5,454 bases of DNA from Candidatus Omnitrophica bacterium CG02_land_8_20_14_3_00__42_8 (GTDB lineage Bacteria; Omnitrophota; Gorgyraeia; Gorgyraeales; Gorgyraeaceae): contig PEUD01000012.1 of assembly GCA_002780805.1 (NCBI GenBank), positions 1-5,454 of the forward strand, in the 5' to 3' direction. Position 1 is the stretch's first letter; the number at the start of each line of letters is the position of its first letter. Positions 1-5,179 of the stretch are shown one piece after another. A program made the translations under genes and the position numbers. The notes under the pieces are model-generated. The model worked only from the letters and a program-made list of their open reading frames with translations, did not search any database and had not been told where the DNA came from.

Positions 1-341
1 AGCCGTAACCCCTTTTTATAAATGGGCGTTAAATCTTAGGTAGCCTTTTCCGCTTTTATTATTTCCAATCAAAAGTTTTGCAGTCCCCGTTAGATAAGCT
101 TTGGCGCGGAGCTTCCTTCGGCTTGGTTCGGCTGCGCTCACCGCAAGCCGCTCGGGACAGGCCGCTCCGCTGCTCCAGTATTGCTTATAGAGCTGAACTA
201 TTACGATCAAATTAGATTTTCAAGTAATAATAGCGAAAGAGCAGGAAACCGCCTTTGAGATGTGTCTTATATATTAGGAATGAAAAATTTGGAGGGGTAA
301 TTGGATGAAGGCTCAAATGAAATCGTTACAAAATTTCTTTC
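1..341. other. Non-coding leader region with no convincing gene
   Basis: No reading frame here looks like a recognisable protein. On the + strand, frame 2 is open from the left edge to a TAG at 41-43 (about 13 codons) and could be the tail of an upstream gene, but it is too short to judge. On the minus strand a 64-codon frame spans 16-210, but it runs through the GC-rich palindrome at 102-177 and its translation is low-complexity and basic, so I treat it as spurious. Bases 180-290 are AT-rich without a clear promoter. A strong Shine-Dalgarno-like GGAGGGG sits at 291-297, just before a TTG (301) and an ATG (305). Confidence 0.5.
102..177. repeat. GC-rich nested palindrome, probable dispersed repeat element
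   Basis: Two nested inverted repeats are visible. The outer arm GCGGAGC (106-112) pairs with GCTCCGC (164-170). The inner arm CGGCTTG (119-125) pairs with CAAGCCG (144-150), leaving an 18-base loop. TTCGGCT also occurs twice as a direct repeat (117-123 and 127-133). The block is much richer in G+C than the AT-rich DNA on both sides. Its wording (TTCGGCTGCGCTCACC, then CGGGACAGGCC) resembles the CTTCG / GCTCAGGACAGGC type of intergenic repeat found in many environmental bacterial genomes; that resemblance is from memory. Only one clear copy is in this window, so dispersal is inferred. Confidence 0.45.
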
Positions 342-370
342 TTCACATATCCATATTTTTATGCTATATT
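342..370 (+). promoter_or_regulatory. Sigma-70 type promoter for the TPR-PilZ genes
   Basis: A -35 box TTCACA (342-347, 5 of 6 to TTGACA) is followed by a 17-base spacer and a -10 box TATATT (365-370, 5 of 6 to TATAAT). The -10 is preceded by TG at 362-363, giving an extended -10 of the form TGnTATATT. Transcription would begin near A377, only about two bases before the ATG at 379, so the message would be essentially leaderless. The surrounding DNA is AT-rich, which raises the chance of a fortuitous match, but the combination of both boxes, ideal spacing and the TG motif is better than expected by eye. Confidence 0.5.
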
Positions 371-378
371 GTACACAT

Positions 379-1110
379 ATGGCAGACGATAAGATATATA
401 ATATAGAGGAAAAGATAAAAAATCTTGAAGAGTGGAATAGTGAACACGCGAGAATCAAGCCTGTTCTGCAAATAGCCGTTGATTATCACAATAAAGCCAG
501 GCGCGAGAAATATTGGAAGAACTTTGAAAAGGCATCAGAGTTTTACATACATGCCATTGAAAACTACAGAAGCGCTTTAAAGCTGAATCCAAGGTATTAT
601 CTTCAGGATATAGTTGAAAGAGTGGATTCTGTCATAGAGGAGCATGTAAATAATATGTTTAACCTTAAAATATGCGGCGACAGATTAAAGACAAAACAGG
701 GCGTGAAGGATTTTATAGAATTTATGGAAGGCCTTAATCCCGAAGAAAAAAAATACGTAGATCAATATGAAATAGCGCTAAGTTATTTCAAGATAGCTGA
801 TATATATTTTGGGGACGGCGATTTTGACAAGGCATATGAATTTTTTAACAAGGCGGCGGATATGGGCTGTAACCGGCCTTTTTTAAACAGAGATACGTAT
901 CTCAAGATAGGTGAGATACTTTTTAATAAGAAAAGATACAAAGAAGCCCTTGTAAGTTTTGTTTCCGCGCTTTCTTTTGACAGGGGCAGCGCGGATGCGG
1001 CCTGTTATCTTGACAAATGTTTAAAGGAATTGAAAATATTCGAACACAGGTTCAAATTTTTATCCGCGACGCCTAATGAGGCAAAAAAACTGATAATGGA
1101 GGTCTTATGA
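379..1110 (+). CDS. TPR-type helical-repeat protein, translationally coupled to PilZ
   Basis: This is a 243-residue, mostly helical, soluble protein with no signal peptide or membrane segment. It has degenerate tetratricopeptide-like helix pairs: about residues 48-80 (FEKASEFYIHAIENYRSAL, then LNP), 131-163 (ALSYFKIADIYFGDGDFDKA, the best match) and 171-207 (YLKIGEILFNKKRYKEALVS). The first 25 residues are charged and could form a short helix. TPRs usually act as protein-protein docking surfaces; no catalytic motif is visible, so the partner is unknown. I chose the ATG at 379 because the promoter at 342-370 ends just before it and the predicted sequence upstream does not look like helical-repeat protein. 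An in-frame ATG at 361 and a TTG at 301 (269 residues), the latter with a good GGAGG at 291-295, are real alternatives. The TGA stop overlaps the PilZ start (ATGA, 1107-1110), so the two are probably made together. Confidence 0.75.
   Translation: MADDKIYNIEEKIKNLEEWNSEHARIKPVLQIAVDYHNKARREKYWKNFEKASEFYIHAIENYRSALKLNPRYYLQDIVERVDSVIEEHVNNMFNLKICGDRLKTKQGVKDFIEFMEGLNPEEKKYVDQYEIALSYFKIADIYFGDGDFDKAYEFFNKAADMGCNRPFLNRDTYLKIGEILFNKKRYKEALVSFVSALSFDRGSADAACYLDKCLKELKIFEHRFKFLSATPNEAKKLIMEVL
1098..1102 (+). promoter_or_regulatory. Shine-Dalgarno site for the PilZ gene
   Basis: GGAGG lies four bases before the ATG at 1107, inside the last codons of the TPR gene. It fixes the PilZ start and, with the ATGA stop/start overlap, indicates translational coupling. 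Confidence 0.8.
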
Positions 1111-1487
1111 CTGATAATTTTTTAAAGGAAAGAAGGAAATATCCCAGGATTGAGTTAAACCTGGATGCCAAATATAAGGTGCTTGATTATGAGCAGGCAT
1201 TCCAATTTACGAAGACGCAGAACATATCTGCGGAAGGCGTGTGTTTTAAGTCTTGTGATTTTTTGAAGCCCGGGATTTTCGTCCAGTTGGACGTAGACCT
1301 TAAAGATAATAACCCTCCGGTATCCATGGTCGCTGAAATAAGATGGGCAGAGGATACTAAACCAGATGGGGACAAAAAATACATCAACGGCGTTAAGATT
1401 ATAAGCATGCCCGCAAAAGACGAAGTCAGATTTTTGAAATATTACTGCGCTAAAATGGTTGAAAAGTTATCGGCTTATCTTAAATGA
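1107..1487 (+). CDS. PilZ-domain protein, putative cyclic-di-GMP receptor
   Basis: This is a 126-residue single-domain protein. PilZ domains bind cyclic di-GMP through an RxxxR motif and a following (D/N)xSxxG motif. Both are present: R10-K-Y-P-R14 near the N-terminus (within ERRKYPR) and N39-I-S-A-E-G44. The rest fits the beta barrel and ends in a C-terminal helix (about 105-126). Both ligand-binding motifs are intact, so binding is likely, though not shown. There is no output domain on the same chain, so signalling would need a partner. The coupled TPR protein just upstream is the obvious candidate, by context only. The start is supported by GGAGG at 1098-1102. The process controlled (motility, envelope, secretion or other) cannot be read from this window. 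Confidence 0.9.
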   Translation: MTDNFLKERRKYPRIELNLDAKYKVLDYEQAFQFTKTQNISAEGVCFKSCDFLKPGIFVQLDVDLKDNNPPVSMVAEIRWAEDTKPDGDKKYINGVKIISMPAKDEVRFLKYYCAKMVEKLSAYLK

Positions 1488-1494
1488 GGACATG

Positions 1495-1524
1495 ACCCTT
1501 CGACGCAGGCCACGGCTTAAGGGT
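1495..1524. other. Small hairpin in the PilZ-lipoprotein gap
   Basis: ACCCTT (1495-1500) is an exact inverted repeat of AAGGGT (1519-1524) around an 18-base interior. A second tiny hairpin, TTCG/CGAA with a CAAA loop, follows at 1531-1542. There is no T-run after either, so neither is a standard intrinsic terminator. The CCTTCGACG wording is loosely like the repeat at 102-177 and could be a decayed copy. The whole gap (1488-1554) is 67 bases. Confidence 0.35.
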
Positions 1525-1543
1525 TAGTAATTCGCAAACGAAA

Positions 1544-1549
1544 GGGAGG
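1544..1549 (+). promoter_or_regulatory. Shine-Dalgarno site for the lipoprotein gene
   Basis: GGGAGG lies five bases before the ATG at 1555 and eleven before the in-frame ATG at 1561. Spacing allows either start, with 1555 slightly short and 1561 slightly long; the two proteins differ only by Met-Val at the N-terminus. Confidence 0.7.
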
Positions 1550-1554
1550 TTAGC

Positions 1555-1977
1555 ATGGTAATGCGTTTTGTTATTGTTTTCATATTAATGACAGCTTTAA
1601 CGGGCTGTCTTAAGAAAAATTCGGATGAAAGTTTATCCATGGAGCCGGCTGTTACCGAGGAAGCTCCCGGCGCAATTATGGAAAATATCAGTCAGGATGA
1701 AGAAATGCAGGCTGAGCCTGGCCAGAAGAAGATAGTTTCCGTAGAACCTGCGGCTGGTCAAGAGTCAGAGGTGGAAAAACCAAGCATGCAGGACATACAG
1801 CAGGCTTTAAAAAACGCCAATCTTTATGAAGGCAGGATAGATGGCATCTCAGGGCCTAAGACCAGAAAGGCCATAGAAGATTTTCAATCTCGAAAAGGTT
1901 TAAAAGCAGACGGTAAGGTTGGGCCTAAAACCTGGCAAAAATTAAAAGAGTATCTGAATAAAAAGGCAAAGCAATAG
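1555..1977 (+). CDS. Lipoprotein with C-terminal peptidoglycan-binding domain
   Basis: The 140-residue product starts with a short type II signal peptide: hydrophobic residues 5-14, then the lipobox L15-T-G-C18, with Cys18 as the predicted lipidated residue. Position +2 after Cys is Leu rather than Asp, so by the E. coli Lol rule an outer-membrane location is expected. Residues about 19-76 form an acidic, Pro/Glu/Gln-rich linker of low complexity. Residues about 77-134 are a PG_binding_1 type domain, with the two characteristic halves GRIDGISGPKT (93-103) and ADGKVGPKTW (118-127). No enzymatic domain is attached. The likely role is to anchor the membrane to the wall or position other envelope proteins on peptidoglycan. 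It lies between the PilZ and pseudouridine synthase genes on the same strand. The domain assignments are solid; the biological role is inferred. Confidence 0.88.
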   Translation: MVMRFVIVFILMTALTGCLKKNSDESLSMEPAVTEEAPGAIMENISQDEEMQAEPGQKKIVSVEPAAGQESEVEKPSMQDIQQALKNANLYEGRIDGISGPKTRKAIEDFQSRKGLKADGKVGPKTWQKLKEYLNKKAKQ

Positions 1978-2005
1978 ATCTTTTGGTTTCTTTCCTGGCC
2001 GCAAA

Positions 2006-2662
2006 ATGAATCCAATTAATAAGAGATATGATATAATTTATGAAGATACTTATATTATCATAGTCAATAAAGCTTCCGGGCTGCTTGTCGTCCCCACTCC
2101 CAAAAAAGAGACAAATACCCTGACAGGGCTTTTAAATAAGGAACTGGACAGCCGCGGCGTGGAGGTAAATGCCTATCCATGCCACAGGATTGACAGAGAA
2201 ACCTCAGGCCTTATTATCTACGCCAAGGGTAAGAGTATCAGGGAGATCATGATGAGCCGGTTTAAAAGGCATCTCGTGAAAAAGACATACATCGCGTTTG
2301 TGCATGGAGTTGTGCGAAAAAATTCAGACATCCTGAAAGGCAATGTATATAATCAAAAGAAAAGAAAAACAGAGTTAATGATTACGAAATACAAGGTCCT
2401 TGAGAGAAGAAAGGGCTTCACGATAGTAGAAGTGGAACCTGTTACGGGCAGGACCAATCAAATCAGGCTGCATTTCAAAGAACTTGGCCATCCTCTCGTA
2501 GGAGAAAGTGTGTATGCCTTCAGGAAAGATTTTGAATTAAGGTTTAAAAGAACGGCTCTTCACGCGAAGGCAATAGAGTTTAAACATCCCATTACAGGGG
2601 AGAGAATGAATTTTAGTTTGCCGATAGCCGATGATATGGTAAACTTTCTTGAGAGGAAGTAG
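2006..2662 (+). CDS. RluA-family RNA pseudouridine synthase
   Basis: Enzymes of this family convert specific uridines in rRNA or tRNA to pseudouridine. The 218-residue product has the family hallmarks: HRIDRETSGL at 60-69, with D63 as the catalytic aspartate; VTGRTNQIRLHF at 146-157; and the C-terminal pattern ALHAKAIEFKHPITGE at 184-199. The N-terminal DIIYEDTYIIIVNKASGLLV (9-28) is the usual opening. There is no S4 RNA-binding domain, and the length is close to that of short RluA-type enzymes, so the protein appears complete. The exact target uridine cannot be assigned from sequence alone. The ATG at 2006 gives the expected family N-terminus, but no Shine-Dalgarno is visible in the 28-base gap after the lipoprotein gene, so initiation may depend on read-through from upstream. 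The stop codon is embedded in a palindrome (2659-2687). Confidence 0.93.
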   Translation: MNPINKRYDIIYEDTYIIIVNKASGLLVVPTPKKETNTLTGLLNKELDSRGVEVNAYPCHRIDRETSGLIIYAKGKSIREIMMSRFKRHLVKKTYIAFVHGVVRKNSDILKGNVYNQKKRKTELMITKYKVLERRKGFTIVEVEPVTGRTNQIRLHFKELGHPLVGESVYAFRKDFELRFKRTALHAKAIEFKHPITGERMNFSLPIADDMVNFLERK

Positions 2663-2687
2663 GGGGCGGTTTCAAACCGTCCCCTGC
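2659..2687. repeat. Stop-codon-overlapping palindrome, copy 1
   Basis: Left arm GTAGGGGGCGGTT (2659-2671) pairs with right arm AACCGTCCCCTGC (2675-2687) through 13 positions, two of them G-T wobbles, closing a three-base loop. The TAG stop of the pseudouridine synthase (2660-2662) lies inside the left arm. It shares its arm sequence with the palindrome at 4880-4907, so it looks like a member of a dispersed intergenic repeat family. It would fold strongly in RNA and could shield the 3' end or attenuate transcription, but it has no T-run, so it is not a classic intrinsic terminator. Confidence 0.75.
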
Positions 2688-2695
2688 ATTACAAA

Positions 2696-3700
2696 ATGGA
2701 AATCATATTTGAATTGACATTGCTTGTAATTTTATTATTAATAGGCGCTTTGACTGCCGCGTCTGAGACGTCTATTGTTGCCGCAAGTATTATAAAATTA
2801 AGGCGGCTTGCGGCTGACGGGTCCAAGACAGCCAGGATGATACTTAAAATACTTGAGGCCCCGGAAAAGTTTTTTGGGACAATAGTTGTAGCCAATAATA
2901 TAGTAAACTCATTTATAGCCGCTCTTGTTACAGCCGTAATAATTTCTTTAATCGGGGAAAATTCCAAAAGTATACTTATCGCGGCTTTAATATCGGCGTT
3001 TTTTATAATAGTTTTTGAAGTGGCGGCGAAGACGCTTTCAGCCGGAAACCCCGTAAGGATATCGCTGGCTCTTGTGAGGATGGTAAGGGTTTTAATATTC
3101 ATATTTTCTCCGGCTGTCAGGGCCCTTTCCGTAATAACTAATTTCATAGTAAATCTCATGGGCGGCAGGACAAAAGGCAAGCCGTCTCTTATGGTAGAGG
3201 ATGAGATAAAAGCGCTTATAAGGATAGGCGAGGAGGAAAGTCCCCGTTATAAAGATAAATACAGGATGCTTTCAAAGGTTTTTGAATTCGGCGATACCAT
3301 TGTGAAAACAGTAATGGTCCCGAAAGATAAGATGATGCGCATTGACATAAATGCGGGTATCGAAGACATACTTGATAATGTCTTGGAGTCAGGCTATTCC
3401 AGGCTTCCCGTATATAAAGACAGGCCGGACAATATAATAGGTGTCATAAACATGAAGGATTTATTGGGCTTGTCTATAAACAGAGATCTTGTAATATTGC
3501 AGGATATAATATATCCGCCGGTTTTTATTCCTGAATCCAAAAATGTGGCAGAACTATTGAAAGAGTTTCAGAAAGGCCATACGCATCTCGCTATTGTGGT
3601 TGATTCGCGCGGTAAGGTTCAGGGGCTTGTTACCCTGGAGGATTTGCTTGAGGAGATAGTAGGCGAGATACAGGACGAGTACGATATCCGCAATGCATAA
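2696..3700 (+). CDS. CNNM/CorC-like (HlyC/CorC family) membrane protein with CBS pair, lacking C-terminal domain
   Basis: Family members are linked to divalent cation (Mg2+/Co2+) transport or homeostasis. The 334-residue product has an N-terminal CNNM (DUF21) membrane domain, about 1-155, with hydrophobic segments near 4-20, 61-86, 92-110 and 123-155. It includes the ASETS motif (22-26) and TIVVANNIVN (62-71). The typical GExxPK motif is altered: here FEVAAK (107-112) keeps Glu and Lys but replaces Gly and Pro. A linker FEFGDTIVKTVMVP (196-209) leads into two CBS motifs, about 210-263 (SGYSRLPVY) and 272-328 (HLAIVVDSRGKVQGLVTLED). The protein stops right after EIVGEIQDEYD, where most relatives continue with a CorC_HlyC C-terminal domain of about 80 residues. 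The stop overlaps the next gene by 8 bases, and no downstream frame restores that domain. No Shine-Dalgarno is seen; the palindrome at 2659-2687 fills the upstream gap. Confidence 0.88.
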   Translation: MEIIFELTLLVILLLIGALTAASETSIVAASIIKLRRLAADGSKTARMILKILEAPEKFFGTIVVANNIVNSFIAALVTAVIISLIGENSKSILIAALISAFFIIVFEVAAKTLSAGNPVRISLALVRMVRVLIFIFSPAVRALSVITNFIVNLMGGRTKGKPSLMVEDEIKALIRIGEEESPRYKDKYRMLSKVFEFGDTIVKTVMVPKDKMMRIDINAGIEDILDNVLESGYSRLPVYKDRPDNIIGVINMKDLLGLSINRDLVILQDIIYPPVFIPESKNVAELLKEFQKGHTHLAIVVDSRGKVQGLVTLEDLLEEIVGEIQDEYDIRNA

Positions 3701-4883
3701 ATTTAATACTATAGTTATAGGCGGAGGGGCCAGCGGAATAATAGCGGCTATAAATGCTAAACGCATAGGTAAGGATGTTGTTATTTGCGAAAAAATGCCC
3801 CGGCTTGGGAAGAAAATACTTGTTTCAGGTGCAGGGAGATGCAATATTTCTAACCGGGATTTAAGCGCTTCTCATTACAATCCTGAAGCAAGAGAACTTG
3901 TAAAAAGCGTATTTTCCAGATTTGGCGGAGACGATATAAAAAAGTTTTTTAGTAAGCTTGGTTTAAAGTTATGTTCGGAGGCCGGCAGGCTTTTCCCTGT
4001 CACGAACCAGGCGTCCAGCGTTTTAAAAGTTTTAGAAGAAGAACTCAGGAATTTAAAGATACCCATAGAATTTGATTTTGAGGTAAATAATATCGCGGGC
4101 CTGGCCAGGGGGTTTAAAGTAGAATCCAAAAACGGCAAATCTGTATCAGGCGATTACGTTATAATAACCGGGGGCGGGAAGACTTATCCGAGCCTTGGCT
4201 CTGACGGGAGCTGTTATGTTTTAGCCGGCTCGTTCGGCCATAAAATCATAGAACCTGTTCCAAGCGCTGTCCCGCTTTTAGTAAAGGACAGATTCTGCCA
4301 CCTGCTTCAGGGCCAAAAAATACAATGTATCGCTAAAAGCGTAATAGACGGCAGAATAAAAAAAGAAATAAAGGGAGAATTGCTTTTCACGAAATATGGA
4401 TTATCAGGCACTGCCGTATTGGATATAAGCGAAGACATTTCAATAGCGATTAATAGGCTTGGGAAGAAAGACGTGGCTGTTTCGATAGATATGGTGCCTT
4501 TTATTGACGGCCCTGAGCTTGAAGAAGAAATTAAAAATAGGCTCCAAAAAAAAGGTTTCGCGAGAGAAGATTTGATGATAGGCATATTACCTAATAAGTT
4601 CAGCCTTGTTTTCAGGGATTTATTTAAAGGCGCGAGTGTTAAAAAAATAGCGGAGATTTTAAGAGACAAGAGATTTAGTATAATAGGGACAAGAGGCTGG
4701 AACGAAGCAGAGTTTACCACAGGCGGGATAGATACCGGGGAGGTCAAGGAAAATACTCTCGAATCAAAATTAAAAAAAGGAGTTTATTTCGCGGGCGAGA
4801 TTATGAATGTCAATGGCGAACGAGGCGGCTACAATCTTGCCTGGGCATGGGCATCAGGCTTTGTAGCCGGATTAACAGAGTAG
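3693..4883 (+). CDS. BaiN/YhiN/HI0933-family FAD-dependent oxidoreductase
   Basis: This 396-residue flavoprotein belongs to the HI0933/YhiN (BaiN-like) family, soluble FAD-binding proteins annotated as NAD(P)/FAD-dependent oxidoreductases; the physiological substrate is unknown for most members. Motifs in order: the dinucleotide-binding GGGASG (10-15), KILVSGAGRCNISN (41-54), GRLFPVTNQASSVL (98-111), GGKTYPSLGSDG (161-172), GELLFTKYGLSG (228-239), TTGGIDTGEV (342-351) and the C-terminal FAD-binding block from GVYFAGE through NVNGERGGYN (363-381). Length is normal for the family and no break is visible. The ATG at 3693 lies within the end of the CNNM-like gene (8-base overlap, different frame) with at best a weak Shine-Dalgarno-like purine stretch, suggesting translational coupling. 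The stop codon is embedded in a palindrome (4880-4907). BaiN itself takes part in bile acid dehydroxylation, but that role should not be transferred to this protein. Confidence 0.92.
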   Translation: MHKFNTIVIGGGASGIIAAINAKRIGKDVVICEKMPRLGKKILVSGAGRCNISNRDLSASHYNPEARELVKSVFSRFGGDDIKKFFSKLGLKLCSEAGRLFPVTNQASSVLKVLEEELRNLKIPIEFDFEVNNIAGLARGFKVESKNGKSVSGDYVIITGGGKTYPSLGSDGSCYVLAGSFGHKIIEPVPSAVPLLVKDRFCHLLQGQKIQCIAKSVIDGRIKKEIKGELLFTKYGLSGTAVLDISEDISIAINRLGKKDVAVSIDMVPFIDGPELEEEIKNRLQKKGFAREDLMIGILPNKFSLVFRDLFKGASVKKIAEILRDKRFSIIGTRGWNEAEFTTGGIDTGEVKENTLESKLKKGVYFAGEIMNVNGERGGYNLAWAWASGFVAGLTE

Positions 4884-4907
4884 GGGACGGCCGCAACCGT
4901 CCCCTAC
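4880..4907. repeat. Stop-codon-overlapping palindrome, copy 2
   Basis: GTAGGGGACGG (4880-4890) is a perfect 11-base inverted repeat of CCGTCCCCTAC (4897-4907) around the loop CCGCAA. The TAG stop of the flavoprotein (4881-4883) lies in the left arm, just as in copy 1 at 2659-2687. The two copies agree in the arm consensus GTAGGGG(A/G)CGG and CCGTCCCCT(A/G)C but differ in the loop. No T-run follows, so it is a stable RNA hairpin rather than a standard intrinsic terminator. Confidence 0.78.
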
Positions 4908-4916
4908 AAGATACGT

Positions 4917-4921
4917 GGAGG
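4917..4921 (+). promoter_or_regulatory. Shine-Dalgarno site for the small acidic protein
   Basis: GGAGG lies four bases before the ATG at 4926, in the short stretch between the palindrome and the gene, and supports that start. Confidence 0.75.
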
Positions 4922-4925
4922 AAAT

Positions 4926-5159
4926 ATGCCGTACGATACAAGTCTTGATAAAGAAGTATTTGCCAAGTCCAGTGAAAATGATGACGGGAAAATCACAGTG
5001 AGCGTCCATTCCTACAATAACGGCCCCAAGAAATTGCAGATAGTGAGGGAAAATAAGGATCAGGAAGGCGGCCTTAGATTTGTCAAACTCGGGAGAATGA
5101 CCAAAGACGAAATCCAGGCAATCCTGCCTCTGATCCAGGAAGCCCTGTCAAATATGTAA
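4926..5159 (+). CDS. Small conserved-looking protein, possible PC4/YdbC-like fold
   Basis: I do not recognise this 77-residue protein with certainty. It has a polar N-terminus (1-20), then probable beta strands KITVSVHSYN (22-31), KKLQIVRENK (35-44) and LRFVKLGRM (50-58), then a C-terminal helix TKDEIQAILPLIQEALSNM (59-77). This beta-rich then helix order, with a basic central strand and a K-L-G-R-M turn leading into the helix, loosely recalls PC4/YdbC-type single-stranded nucleic-acid-binding domains, but no signature is strong enough to assign it. No signal peptide or membrane segment is present. The good GGAGG at 4917-4921, normal codon style and clean stop argue that it is a real gene. 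It sits alone between a flavoprotein and a phosphate permease, which says little about its function. Confidence 0.8.
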   Translation: MPYDTSLDKEVFAKSSENDDGKITVSVHSYNNGPKKLQIVRENKDQEGGLRFVKLGRMTKDEIQAILPLIQEALSNM

Positions 5160-5179
5160 CGCGGGCCCCCATATAATTT

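Noticed and set aside
101..170. Minus-strand tRNA-like element: 7-base GCGGAGC/GCTCCGC ends followed by G-CCA
   Set aside because: The span between the ends is about eight bases too short for a tRNA, and there is no T-loop GTTCGA-type motif or recognisable anticodon arm. It is better explained as a palindromic repeat.
16..210. Minus-strand 64-codon frame
   Set aside because: It crosses the GC-rich palindrome, has no family resemblance and lacks a convincing ribosome binding site. A fragment of a decayed gene cannot be excluded but is not supported.
280..300. Six-codon mini-ORF (MKNLEG) whose end contains the GGAGGGG
   Set aside because: It is too short to judge, has no ribosome binding site of its own and could easily arise by chance.
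2032..2037. TATAAT hexamer inside the start of the pseudouridine synthase gene
   Set aside because: There is no matching -35 box at 16-18 bases, and the position is inside coding sequence.
2689..3180. Long minus-strand frame opposite the CNNM-like gene
   Set aside because: It is a shadow of the real + strand gene, which has clear family motifs; the minus translation has none.
4307..4747. Long minus-strand frame opposite the flavoprotein gene
   Set aside because: It is a shadow of a strongly supported + strand gene with all family motifs, with no independent support.
5172..5177. TATAAT hexamer just before the phosphate permease start
   Set aside because: The nearest -35-like hexamer (CTGTCA, 5145-5150) is 21 bases away, and transcription would begin after the ATG. 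It is probably fortuitous AT-rich sequence.
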